DNA of 64,000 nucleotides, from NCBI GenBank assembly GCA_963969345.1, contig OZ017768.1, positions 5,604,718 through 5,668,717 on the forward strand. The letters run 5' to 3'. Shown piece after piece: positions 34,941 through 45,345 of this stretch. A program made the position numbers and the translations under genes. How positions within the stretch are numbered: position 1 is the first letter of the stretch; each line of letters begins with the position of its first letter. This DNA is from Turbatrix aceti. Lineage: Eukaryota; Nematoda; Chromadorea; Rhabditida; Panagrolaimidae. The notes beneath the pieces are model-generated. The model did not search any database. It had not been told where the DNA came from and worked only from the letters and a program-made list of their open reading frames with translations.

Positions 34941-35344
34941 GTCGTCGCTTTTGTAATAAAATCGATGAAAAAGAAACTGCAAATGAATTAGTAGCGGCGG
35001 TAACCAAAAAAGGCAAACAGCTTGGCAACATTTTCCAACTCTCAGGCGTCTCGAAGCGAAATTCAAAGCATCACTTTTTCGCGCGCTCAATTTTTTGCTT
35101 TCTTGTGTTTATTTACGTTCAATTTTTTGGGTTTTTACGTTGTTGAAATTTCTTATCATCGATTACTGAAGGTCCTAAAAAATATACATGCGTTTGATGT
35201 TGTCTCGAGAAGATTTTTGAAGACAACTGCTTTGATTTCGGATAGTTGGAATCTGTTTTGTTGCGTTTTCAATTTTTTGTGAAGGCATTTAGTATTGGAT
35301 TGTTCACTGATGATTTCTCTGCTTTTCAGGCGCATTAATCCACA
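34941..35344. promoter_or_regulatory. Bidirectional promoter region, ARL14EP-like/SSRP1
   Basis: 404 bases between two start codons pointing apart. A TTTTCAG acceptor lies just before the SSRP1 ATG (CTTTTCAG|GCGCATT), so SSRP1 has a 5' non-coding exon or is trans-spliced. No TATA box is obvious. Confidence 0.45.
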
Positions 35345-37905
35345 ATGACGGACTACATAGATGTTCCAAACGTCGTCCGTGAGGACATGGGTGTCCTGGT
35401 GAGTTGTTTTTATGAAAATTGTTCTGCAATCAATGATTTGGCTGATTTTTAGGTCATGGGTCGCATGCGAATCTCTCCGGGCAACCTTCGCTGGGTCGAC
35501 AAGGCTAACTCAAACTCGGTTCAGTGCAACGTGCAGGACATCGAGGAGGTTGACGTCACGTGGCTCGCGAACGCCGCCGGCCTCAGAATCTTGCTGAGCG
35601 ACGGTACTCTGCATCGTTTTGGCAATCTCGATAGCAGCGTCGAACGCGTCAAAACATTCATTGTATCCAAATGGAAGAAAGAGGTTGGTGACGTGCCGAT
35701 CTCGATTTGTGGCTGGAATTACGGAAAAGCGGGAATCGTCGGATCCAATCTCCAATTCAAAGTTCGGGATCAAACGGCCTTTGAAGTGCCCCTGAACAAC
35801 GTGTCCAACTGCACGTCTGCGAAGAACGAACTCGTCATCGAGCTTCAGCCAAACGACGAATCTGCAGTCGCCCTCGTCGAAATGCGTCTCTTCGTTCCCC
35901 AGCCGGAAGGCGGAGGCGACGAGGAAGAATCCGCCGCCGAAAAGCTCCGCGAATCCGTGCTTCAGTACGCCGGCATCGAATCGGAGACCGAGCAGGCCAT
36001 CATCATGCTGCCCAACATGCCATGCGTCCAGCCCCGTGGTCGGTACGACATCAAAGTCTATCCTACGTTCCTGTCGTTCCACGGAAAGACATATGATTAC
36101 AAAATCCCGAAACGGTCGATCGGACGACTCATGCTGCTTCCCCACCGTGATGGACGTCGGTTCTACTTTGTCGTGCAGGTTAATCCACCGATTCGGCAGG
36201 GTCTCACGCGGTACAACTTTATCGTCTTTGAATTCAACAAGGATGCCGAAATCGACGTTGAACTTGCGCTTACTGAGTGAGTTTTTTATATTTTTTTTAA
36301 ACGGTCGGCAAGGCTCTCAAAACGGCTTTTTTTAAGTTTAAAAACTTTTTTTGTCGCCCGATCCTAAAACGGCTCGCGTTGTGCGAAAAATGTCTATTTT
36401 GTCCTAAATTTTATAAAAATTCAAAAATGTTGTACAAAATGCACGATTTGCTTACTTTGCACCTTTTTACTTTTTTTTGGAATCGTTTTGGGCATTTTTT
36501 GAAAAAAAAATTATTTTTTTTTGATTTTTACAATTTAAAAAAAATTTTTAAGGAGCATTTTTGATTTTTACATTTTTAAAAAAAAATTGGCCCGCTGTAA
36601 TGCCCCTTTTGCAGTGAACAGATCAAAACAATGTTCTCCAACTCGATCGAAAGACGACTCAGCGGCCCGCTGCACCAGATAGTCGCCAAGTTCTTCCGTG
36701 TCTACACAAACATCAAAGTCACCCTTCCCTCCGAAAAGGTGAAGAACGCGGTCAGCTGCTCGCACAAGCAGTCTCACGGCTTTCTCTACATCATGGACGC
36801 CGGCTTCCTCTACGTCCCCAAGCCCACGGTGTACCTTGACTTCCACGAAGTTGCTCTCATCGCTTTCGCTCGTAACGAAATCTCGACCCGTACTTTTGAT
36901 CTCGAAATTCAGTCCAAGGGTGGCGTGGCTTTTGTATTCAACACCATCGGCAAAGACGAATTTGATCCGATCCAGAAATTCTGCAAGGAAAAGTCGCTCC
37001 CGCTCCAGAACATGAAGGAACTCAAGGCGGCCGCTATCAACGCTGCTCTCGGCGAGGACGACGACGAAGTCGACGCGTACAAGGAACGGCTCAAGTCCGA
37101 CGCTGCGGACGACGAATCTCTGTCCGAGGAGAGCGAAGACGAGGACTACGATTTCGAAAAAGACGCTGCCAAGCGGAAAGCCAAGCCCGCCGAGGACAGC
37201 GAGGCGACCGACGGATCAGAGCCCGACGAAGAATACGACACCGGAGACGACGAAGTCGAGGACGAAGCTGCCGGCAAATCCTCGAAAAAAAGGACCAAAT
37301 CCGACGACGACGATGAAGACGACACTGAAAAACCCGCGAAAAAGTCAAAATCCTCGTCTGAACCGAAAAAGTCGTCCAAGTCAGACAAATCTTCGTCCAA
37401 AGCCTCCAAAAACGAATCGAAAGCCAAGGGCAAGGCCAAGAAGGATCCCAACGCGCCGAAACGTCCCATGTCCGCGTACATGCTCTGGTACAACGAGCTG
37501 AGGCCCTCGCTGGCGAAGAAGGGCCTCTCGGTGGCCGAAGCCGCGAAGGAAGGCGGGCGACTGTGGAAAGAGGTCGACGACGCGACGAAAAAGAAGTACG
37601 AGAAGCTCTACGCCGACGACAAAGTGCGATACGAGCGCCAGATGACCGAGTACAAAAAGTCGAATCCTGTGACGCCTGCGAAGGCCGCGGCTGCGAGCTC
37701 GCCGAAGAAGTCAGTCGGCGGCGGTGGGGGTGGTCCGTCGCCTTCCAAGGCCAAATCGAAGGAATTTGTGTCCTCATCGTCGGAATCCGAAGATTCGGAC
37801 GACGGAGAGGCCGCCAAAACCGCGGCTGCTGCGAAGAAGAAGGCCAGAACGCCCTCGGATCCGGAGTCTTCGGATGTCGACAGCAGCAACGACGACAGCG
37901 ATTAA
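35345..37905 (+). CDS. ssrp1: SSRP1, FACT histone-chaperone subunit
   Basis: HMG-box subunit of FACT, which with SPT16 loosens and rebuilds nucleosomes during transcription and replication. Exons 35345-35398, 35453-36276 and 36615-37905 give 722 residues (human 709). Order of domains: the N-terminal POB3-type domain (MGRMRISPGNLRWVDK), the SSRP1 middle/PH domains (KVYPTFLSFHGKTYDYKIPK, then PLHQIVAKFFRVYT and SCSHKQSHGFLY), an acidic Asp/Glu stretch, a Lys/Ser-rich linker, and one HMG box (KDPNAPKRPMSAYMLWYNEL to YKKSNP, about residues 545-615). A Gly/Ser/Asp tail ends the protein. Nematodes often have two paralogues (hmg-3/hmg-4); only one is here. Intron 2 (338 nt) is very AT-rich. Confidence 0.95.
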
Positions 37906-38572
37906 CTGGATTGCTTTTTTTTATCTCTGGCGATGCAACCTTTTTTTCCATTGTTTTTGTTGCCTATGATGACCCTGCAGGCAGTTTACCTGACAGCTTG
38001 ATGTGTATTTCTGTTTTTTCTGTTTCTTGGCCCTTTTCCCCGTTTTTTTTGCTTTTGCAATGTCAGATAAATGTTTTGTTTCCTTAGCCCGATGTGTTAT
38101 TTCGGGTGTTTTGCCGCCCTTTTGGCACGAGGCCGGAAGCGGAGCCAGCCTGCACACCGGCCTGGCAGCAGTGCTTGCGTTCAGGTGAAGTGCTGAAGCT
38201 AAATATGCTCTGCGGACTCATCGCGGCGAGGTGAGTTGTTTTTTGGACTTAAAATGGATTCTGAGGTGGCGCAATGGGATTCACAACTGGCATTTTGCAC
38301 TGACTTTGTAAGCAACCATGCTTGCTTGCTTGCTTTTTTACGTTCAAAAAAAAAACAATAGGAAGCCTGTTGAGTGTTCGAAAACGCCGGTCCAGCAAGC
38401 AGGGCTCCGTAAATACCGCGCTCTTGCCTATAGGCGTCCGCGGATGAATTTTCGCTGTGCATGTCCCTTCTTTCCTTCCCGTTGTACGCGATCTTCAGAT
38501 GACTGATGATGACGGTTGCGGCCATGATAGTGTCGCCACAAACCGTACAAATTGGCAATAGGTATTGTGATG

Positions 38573-38593
38573 CGACGACGACGACGACGACGT
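38573..38593 (+). repeat. (CGA)n microsatellite
   Basis: Seven trinucleotide units. Confidence 0.85.
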
Positions 38594-39413
38594 AAATACG
38601 TGTATTTGTTTTCCTAGCTCCAAATCGTCCGGTTCCAAGTTTATCGCCAGCGCGAGCATTTTTTGTGCGTAGCGACAGCGTGCACGCGTCGTCGATTCAT
38701 CATGACATTGTTTACGAGTCTTACTCCCAAGCTTTGTTTCTTTTCTGATAAATTTTTAATTTTTGACTTTGTCCCCAAGAAATGGAAATGGAAATGGCGG
38801 TCGGTCGCCTGCCACGAGCGAGCTACATGCGTGACTAGGGGGAGTTCAAGGGTCGATATCGTATTGATAGTGCACCCGACGCCGGCGTCGACGGTGGCGG
38901 CGGCGGCGTGATTCATAGACCAGCGCTATCAGGCAGAAGTCGCCATTTTGTAAATACACAACTCAAATGAACCGTTGAAAAAAGCGCAAACAGCAGCAAA
39001 ATTTCGAAAATGTTCCTTTTCGTAAATGTTTTCCTAATAAAAGTTGGTGACTTATTTTGCATGACAACAGAAAACGCAGACTAAAGCGTGAATCATCCAG
39101 GAGATCCTCGATGACGTGAGAGACCACGCGCGCGCCCAGTTAGCTAATAGCATCTTGCGAAATTCGGCGAGGCGCATTTAAAAGGTCCAGGAGCCAGCTG
39201 CCTTTCCCTCCTCTTTCCCTCCGGCAGCGGCGCCCCCCCAATTTTTTTCTTTGACTCATTTCATCTCCTCTGGCCATGGGGGCACTCGACGCACGACCAC
39301 GATCCTGCAGCGTGCGCGCAACTAGTCAACAACGCAAAACAACGTGCAGTGTAAAAGTTTTTACCCTTGTTGTCTTTGTCAGGTAAAAAAATTGTGGGAC
39401 GACCCACAACTTT

Positions 39414-39433
39414 GTCGTCGTCGTCGTCGTCGT
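39414..39433 (+). repeat. (CGT)n microsatellite
   Basis: Between six and seven trinucleotide units. Confidence 0.85.
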
Positions 39434-40653
39434 GACGAGGAGGGTTAATTGAGAGCGATAGTAGCGGGTTGAGCGGCGGCCGGACGACCGCTTGCGGCGG
39501 TCTTTGCCCTCTCCGCACGTTTCGTTTCACCCACGGGGAATTGTTTTTCCTTTTTTTTTCCTTGTTGGTTGTTGTTGTTGCGGTTCTGGCTGCTAGCTAA
39601 CTGGTTTGCGACCAAGGCGTTTTTTTAATGCACTCTAAAGATTGCATTCATCCATTCATTGATCGATTTTTGTGTCCGATTTGTTGTTGTTTCGTAAAAT
39701 TTAACTCTTCCTCTTCCTGGACTCATCTTCCCTCATTTGACAAGTCTGAGTGAGAAATTCCGAGCAAGGTTTTTTGTTTGTCACCACGCCGCGGCCGCGG
39801 CCGTTGCTGATTCACAGGAGAGGAGATTTTTTTCGAGACAGCCTACATAACCCCGGTAAGAGCCGGGATAACTTGTTTTGCTCGCTCGCATGCTACCTGC
39901 GGGCAACTGACTGCATTTATGACGCTGTCTTGCCCTCGAGAGATGGATAACTAATGACTTTTGGACGCCACGCCGGCTGGCGCATTTGTCCCGGTTGTTT
40001 GTTTTGACACTCACTGCTCGCTTTTCGTCTGGACTCGTCCTGACATGCACGCGGGTGCTTGTGATCTGATCTGGCTGACCTTGAGAAAAGCACAACAGGC
40101 TGGCTCATTGCTTGACTTTTTATCTGTCTTCTCGCTTTGCGTGTTCTACGCTCACTCTGCAAGTTCAGGGCGTCGTTGATAAGGATGTTGCCAAGAGTGT
40201 TTTTGTCTGAACTCGAGAACAAAGACTCATTGGATTAGTCTGGCTACCAATTGTTTTTGTGTTTTGACACTTTTACACGCACACGTGTTTTTAACGGTTT
40301 TAAAAAATTACGGAGCGTGGAGCGTTGCTGCGAGGCGCTTTGTCATAAATGTTAGGCCATAAAACTGCCTTAGTGCTCTGTTGTTTATCCCACCAGTCAT
40401 GAATAGCAAATGACACTTACACTTTTTTTCGTGTTGCAGCCCGTTCTCTTGCTGCACCTCGTCGATCGCAGCAACAGACGACGTTCCCGAAGTTGTTCCC
40501 AAACAGTCTCTTAAACGCGAGACTCGATCCCCGGGCTCACTAGAAAGCGTCGACCTCGGCGATATTCGTGTCAAGACAACAGTCCCTGAATCCCGCAACG
40601 ATCCCCAGTCGGACGAAATCGTCCTGCAGCAAAGCAGGCCCCTAGAAAGCACA

Positions 40654-42990
40654 ATGGCCCAGAACGACATCGAACCCCCGTGCCAGCAGCTCAAGCTGCA
40701 CGACCAGGAATTCAGCGGACTGATCGGCAACCTCGCTGGCAACCTCATCCGTGACCGCGTCGGCGGAAACTCCGGTGATCTCCTTGGAAACCTCGCCAGT
40801 GGCATCTTCAGCGGCGGCGGAGGCAGCGGAGGCGGAGGTGGCGGTGGCGACATCGGCAACCTCATCGGAGGCCTCATTGGCGGCGGTGGAAGCAGCGGAA
40901 ACCGTGGCGGCGGAGGCGGCTTCGGCGGTGGCGGAAGCAGCGGAGGAGGCCGCGGCGGTGGCAATGATATCATCGGCGACATCCTCGGCGGCCTCATCGG
41001 TGGAGGCGGTGGAAACCGTGGCGGCAGCAGCGGTGGCGGTGGTTTCGGAGGCGGTGGACGCGCCAACGATATGGGCAATATCGATATCGGAAACATCATT
41101 GGTGGCCTCATCGGAGGCGGTGGCGCTGGAAAATTCTCCGGCGGTGGTCCCAACACGAAAAACAGCTTCCTTAGCGGTGGCGTGTGTGATATGGTGGGTC
41201 TCGTGACGACTGTTTACAAAAATGACACGAACCAATGAAATTTCAGATTGGGAACCTGATCGGTCAGGCAGCCCACCGATTCCTTGGCGTCGACCCCGGC
41301 ACCGGTAAAATCATCGGCGCTGTGGCGGGAAATATTCTTTTCAACCTGGGAGGCAAGGATAACAGCCTGGGCAACATCGGCAAGGTCATCCTCGACAACA
41401 TCATCAGCGGAAAGTTCCGTCGTGATGTTGATCCATATGTCCGCCCCGAACCCTCACCTGGACCCACCCCGGGCCCGCCCCGCAAGGTCGGAGCCATCCA
41501 GGACTTCTACGCGCTCCGAGACGAGTGCATCCAGGGCAGACGCCTCTTCGAGGACCCCGAATTCCCGGCCTCAGACAGCAGCCTGTTCTACAGCCGTCGC
41601 CCGCCGGTGCGCGTTCAATGGAAGCGTCCCGGCGAGATTGTGCGCGATCCGCAGCTCATCTGCGAGGGCCACTCCCGCTTCGACGTCATCCAGGGCGAAC
41701 TCGGCGATTGCTGGCTGATGGCGGCCGCTGCATCGCTCACGCTGCGTGACGAGCTCTTCTACCGCGTCGTCCCTCCGGATCAGTCGTTTACCGATAACTA
41801 CGCCGGCATCTTCCACTTCCAGTTCTGGCAGTATGGTCGCTGGGTGGATGTCGTCATCGACGATCGTCTCCCGACGTCCAACGGCGAGTTGCTCTACATG
41901 CACTCTCGCGAGAATAACGAATTCTGGTCGGCTCTGCTGGAGAAGGCGTACGCGAAGCTCAACGGATCCTATGAGTCGCTCAAGGGCGGTACGACTTCGG
42001 AAGCGCTGGAAGACATGACTGGTGGTTTGACCGAGTTTATCGACCTCGCATCGCCGCCTAGCAACCTTATGGAGCTCATGATCCGCGGAATTGAGATGGG
42101 ATCTCTCTTCGGGTGCAGTATTGAAGCCGATCCGAATGTCTGGGAGGCAAAGCTGCCCAACGGACTGGTCAAGGGTCACGCGTACTCGATCACGGGCATG
42201 CGAATCGTCGAAGGCCCTCGCGGACAGACTCCGCTTATCCGAATCCGTAACCCGTGGGGCAATGAGTGCGAATGGAACGGCGCGTGGTCCGATAACTCGT
42301 CTGAATGGCGCTCCATCCCTCAGGACGTCAAAAAAGACATGGGCCTCACCTTCGCTCATGACGGAGAATTCTGGATGTCTTATTCGGATTTCATGAAAAA
42401 TTTCGAGAAACTCGAAATCTGCAATTTGGGACCGGATGTCACGGAGGAAATCTCGCAAATGACGGGCGTGAGCTCTGGCCAACACGCTTGGGCCACAAAC
42501 ACGCACGACGGCGCCTGGCGACGCGGACAGACCGCCGGCGGCTGCAGAAACTACCTGCGCTCATTCGCCTCCAATCCACAGTACCGCATCGTCCTCACCG
42601 ACTCCGATCCCAACGACGACGACGAACTCTGCACACTCATCATCGGCGTCATGCAAAAGTACAGACGCGAGCTGAAGCACGCCGGCCTGGAAAACCTCGC
42701 CATCGGCTTTGCTCTCTACGAAGCCCACGGCGCGAGGGGTCGTCTCGACACGTCGTTCTTCTCGAACAACAAATCCTGCGGTCGTAGTCCGGCCTTCATC
42801 AATCTCCGCGAAGTAACCGGTCGATTCCGCGTGCCTCCCGGCGAATACGTCCTCGTGCCTTCTACCTACGAGCCCAACCAGGATGCCGATTTCATGGTCC
42901 GCCTCTTTACCAACGGATTCATTGAATCTGAGTGAGTTTTTATTTTGTTTTGCATGACAGTAATATCAATTTTTTTTCAGCGAACTCTGA
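40654..42990 (+). CDS. clp-1: Calpain CLP-1, calcium-dependent cysteine protease
   Basis: Closest by recall to Caenorhabditis CLP-1, a muscle and neuronal calpain. Exons 40654-41193, 41247-42931 and 42981-42990 give 744 residues. The N-terminal third is Gly-rich (nematode-type, starting EFSGLIGNLAGNLIRDRVGG). The linker IGNLIGQAAHRFLGVDPGTG, DNSLGNIGKVILDNIISGKF is nearly invariant with CLP-1. The protease core has the catalytic Cys in QGELGDCWLMAAAA, His in GLVKGHAYSITG and Asn in RIRNPWGNE. A C2-like domain (beta-sandwich, former domain III) follows, and no penta-EF-hand domain, as in other atypical calpains. It ends ESDEL. The frame is also open for 71 codons upstream of this ATG, right back to a splice acceptor, so a longer isoform is possible. 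AATAAA lies only 10 bases after the stop. Confidence 0.95.
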
Positions 42991-43530
42991 ACTCTCTCTA
43001 AATAAAACCTGCAACTCGACTCGTTTTCCGTTTTTCGCGCCAAGCCCCCGGTCGGCGTGCACACCTCCTCAAAGGCGTGCCGGCCTTTGCCACCCCGCTT
43101 TTCGTAGCCATGCCCTCCTGTAGCATGCTTCTCGCTCTCTTCTAGCGCACGTTTCCACCCACCCGCTGTTTTTTGATAATAACGAAGAGGTGTAAATAAA
43201 TATCTGAATAAATCCGGCGTTTTTTTTAGTTTTTTACCTGTTCGAGGGGGTAAAGAATGTGTTCAAGTGACAGTTTGGAAAATTTTTATGAAATTTTGCC
43301 AAAAAGTAGCTTTTGCTATGAAAAATTTAGTAAAACATGGTCTGGGAGAGTTACGGTAGTCGGAAATCGTGTTTTTGGCATTTTTGGCAATTTTTGGCAT
43401 GTTGTGACTAAAAAACTACGACATTTCCAAAGCCAGGGTACACACTGATTGACGTGTATAATTTTTGATGGGAAACCTTGAAAAATGCCGAAATTTGTCA
43501 CATTGTCATTTCAGGAGTTGCCTGTGCGCT
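42991..43530. other. Spacer, calpain to ShKT gene 1
   Basis: 540 bases without a gene; the last half is a foldback-family copy running up to the next gene's start. Confidence 0.5.
43255..43500 (+). repeat. Foldback-family copy, one arm
   Basis: Contains GACAGTTTGGAAAATTTTTA, TGAAATTTTGCCAAAAAGTA, GCTTTTGCTATGAAAAA, GGGAGAGTTACGGTAGTC, GGCATGTTGTGACTAAAAAA and CATTTCCAAAGCCAGGGTAC. These match the left half of the 8019-8590 element; the inverted right half appears absent. Confidence 0.7.
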
Positions 43531-43835
43531 ATGAAGCTCCCAGTAGTAACTGCGTTGTCATTGATGTTTCTGCTGGCCGTTCTACAGCTGCAAATGACAA
43601 CCGCGCTCACGGATTATCCCCACTACTACCCCAAGACCTGGGAAGAAGGTGAGTAAAACAGCTTTGAAGAGCGCATAGATCACTAATCTAATAAATCACG
43701 AGTTCAGGAATGCCCTGCGTCGACCAGGACGACTGCATCTTTGCCTGTCCGACCCCCAAGATGATGATCAACAAAAAACAGAGGGCGTATCTCTCGAACT
43801 GTCCCGTGAGGTGCGGATACTGTAAACCCTGGTGA
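43531..43835 (+). CDS. Small secreted ShKT-domain protein
   Basis: 81 residues from exons 43531-43648 and 43708-43835. A clear signal peptide (MKLPVVTALSLMFLLAVLQL) is followed by a short linker and one ShK-type Cys-rich domain, MPCVDQDDCIFACPTPKMMI to YLSNCPVRCGYCKPW, with six Cys in the CxxxxxCxxxC...CxxxCxxC pattern. Such domains are abundant in nematode secreted proteins and often modulate potassium channels or serve in cuticle and pharynx; the target of this one is unknown. AATAAA at about 43890. Confidence 0.8.
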
Positions 43836-44066
43836 AACTGTGTGGTTTTTTTTCTGATGTCAGTTGCATAAAACTCGTTTTGTCGTACTGTGAATAAATC
43901 GGAGAATTTAAAAAAAAAATTGTTTGCGTGACAAGAAAAAAGTGCCAATCCTGTCAGTGCCGTGGGCGTCTGTCACACCTGCGAAAGGTGCGGTTGTGTC
44001 CCATGGGTTTGTCGAAAGTCAGTTGAGCGTAGGCTTTGTCTTGTGATCCCTTTATGTTAGTCCGAC

Positions 44067-44697
44067 ATGGTCTGGCAAGTGGTGTGCTGTGGCCTAATCC
44101 TGGCCCTGGTCTCCCCGGCCCATTTGAAGGAAGTCCAGAAAAATTACCAACATATCATAACATTTGGTGAGTTTTGCAGAATTTATACCCAGCAATCCAG
44201 TTTTTTTTCAGAAGTCGACATGATCGATGGCAGCGAGGAATTCAACCGCGAGGTCTGGAATGAATGTGAGTCCCCGGATTTACTTTACCTGGCACCTTAC
44301 CTATCTCGAGACCACTTTCAGCGATGCCGTGCGCGGATCCTGCCTGGTGCTCGTACCTGGAGCCGCCTTCGTTCTGGGAGTACTTTTTCACGACCAGAGA
44401 CCGACAAGCGATCCTCGACAAGTGCCCTGTCAAGTCCGGTAGGTGCAAGCCTCAGAATAAGAAACCCGTCCACGACACCTGCTACCCGTCAAACAGCACG
44501 GAGCTTCAGCCCATGCCACCCGCATGGCATCCGAGTAAGTCAGGTAAAAAAAGGGAATACAGGTAAACGACCACCTCCTTCCAGACTATCCTTGTCTCGA
44601 TCGCTGCTTCTGCCCCGGAAAGTGCTCCGCCACGATGCCCCATCTCGTCGCGTTCTACGCCGCCTACTGTCCCAAGCTCTGCGGGTGGTGCACGTGA
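44067..44697 (+). CDS. Secreted protein with two Cys-rich ShKT-like domains
   Basis: Exons 44067-44166, 44212-44265, 44322-44534 and 44585-44697 agree in phase and give 159 residues. The N-terminus (VVCCGLILALVSPAH) is a signal peptide. Two Cys-rich segments follow: MPCADPAWCSYLEPPSFWEY to LDKCPVKSGRCKP, and NYPCLDRCFCPGKCSATM to AAYCPKLCGWCT. The second has the ShKT ending seen in the gene at 43531 (CPVRCGYC against CPKLCGWC). The internal GTAGGT at 44439 must be read through to keep domain 1 complete. Tandem neighbours of the same type suggest a local duplication. Confidence 0.7.
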
Positions 44698-45345
44698 CCC
44701 CATCCTTCCCCCCAATCTTGTAAAAAAATTACCTACGAGCGTCAAAATGTACTCTTCAACAAAATCCCTTAAAGCCGACGTTCAGGTATATAACCTCGTT
44801 GTTTGGTCCGCGAATCCAGTTTTAGGCTAAAATACATATTTATAATGGGAATAAATAAACGCATAACTTTTCTCTGATTGAACGAGGGTTGGACGAACGC
44901 TCGCCCGAACAGATCTTATAGGATAAAATTAGAGTAACGGTGTCAAAATTGATGTTATTTAGCAAGAAAATGGCAAATAACATTCATAAAATTTAGCTGG
45001 GAAAAATTTTAGGAAAACTGTTATCCAAAAAGAAAAAAAACGCAAACTACCAAATTTTTCGTTTTTCTGTTCCGGAGAACAAAATTTAGCACAATTTGTA
45101 AAAAAAAATTTCCTAACAGTTACGGTATTTGAAAGTTCATGTTTCTTTTGTCTGTGCCTACGAAGAGTTTCTTTTGTGTATTCAACAACATGTTGTCTGC
45201 TTGCGCGAACAAAAAAGTGCGTGCGCACTCCATCCAGCGCACTCCGAAGGCAAACGATTGTTTTCGTTTTTTTTTGCAGTTTTTTCAAAGCAAAGCATCA
45301 CACGATCGCGAGCGAGTCAAGTTTCTTCAATGACAGCGCCTAAAT
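44698..45345. other. Spacer, ShKT gene 2 to TERT
   Basis: AATAAATAAA at about 44851 probably ends the ShKT gene. The remainder is mostly a TTCGCGAA-family copy. No gene seen. Confidence 0.5.
44880..45120 (-). repeat. TTCGCGAA-family repeat before TERT
   Basis: GTCAAAATTGATGTTATTTA, GCAAGAAAATGGCAAATAAC, TTTTTCTGTTCCGGAGAAC and GGATAAAATTAGAG match the SMC2 intron 2 copy and, reversed, those at 4.5 and 23.4 kb. Confidence 0.6.

Larger units (their letters stand above)
37906..40653. promoter_or_regulatory. 2.7-kb upstream region of the calpain gene
   Basis: No supported gene. (CGA)n at 38573-38593 and (CGT)n at 39414-39433 are short microsatellites. ATTTAAAAGG at about 39177 is TATA-like, followed by a pyrimidine-rich stretch. 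From the acceptor GTGTTGCAG at 40439 to the calpain ATG the calpain frame is open for 71 codons. Confidence 0.4.

Noticed and set aside
39261..39530. Minus-strand frame with an Asp run
   Set aside because: The Asp run is just the translated (CGT)n microsatellite.
40308..41156. Pro-rich 282-codon frame antisense to the calpain gene
   Set aside because: It is the antisense shadow of the calpain Gly-rich repeat.
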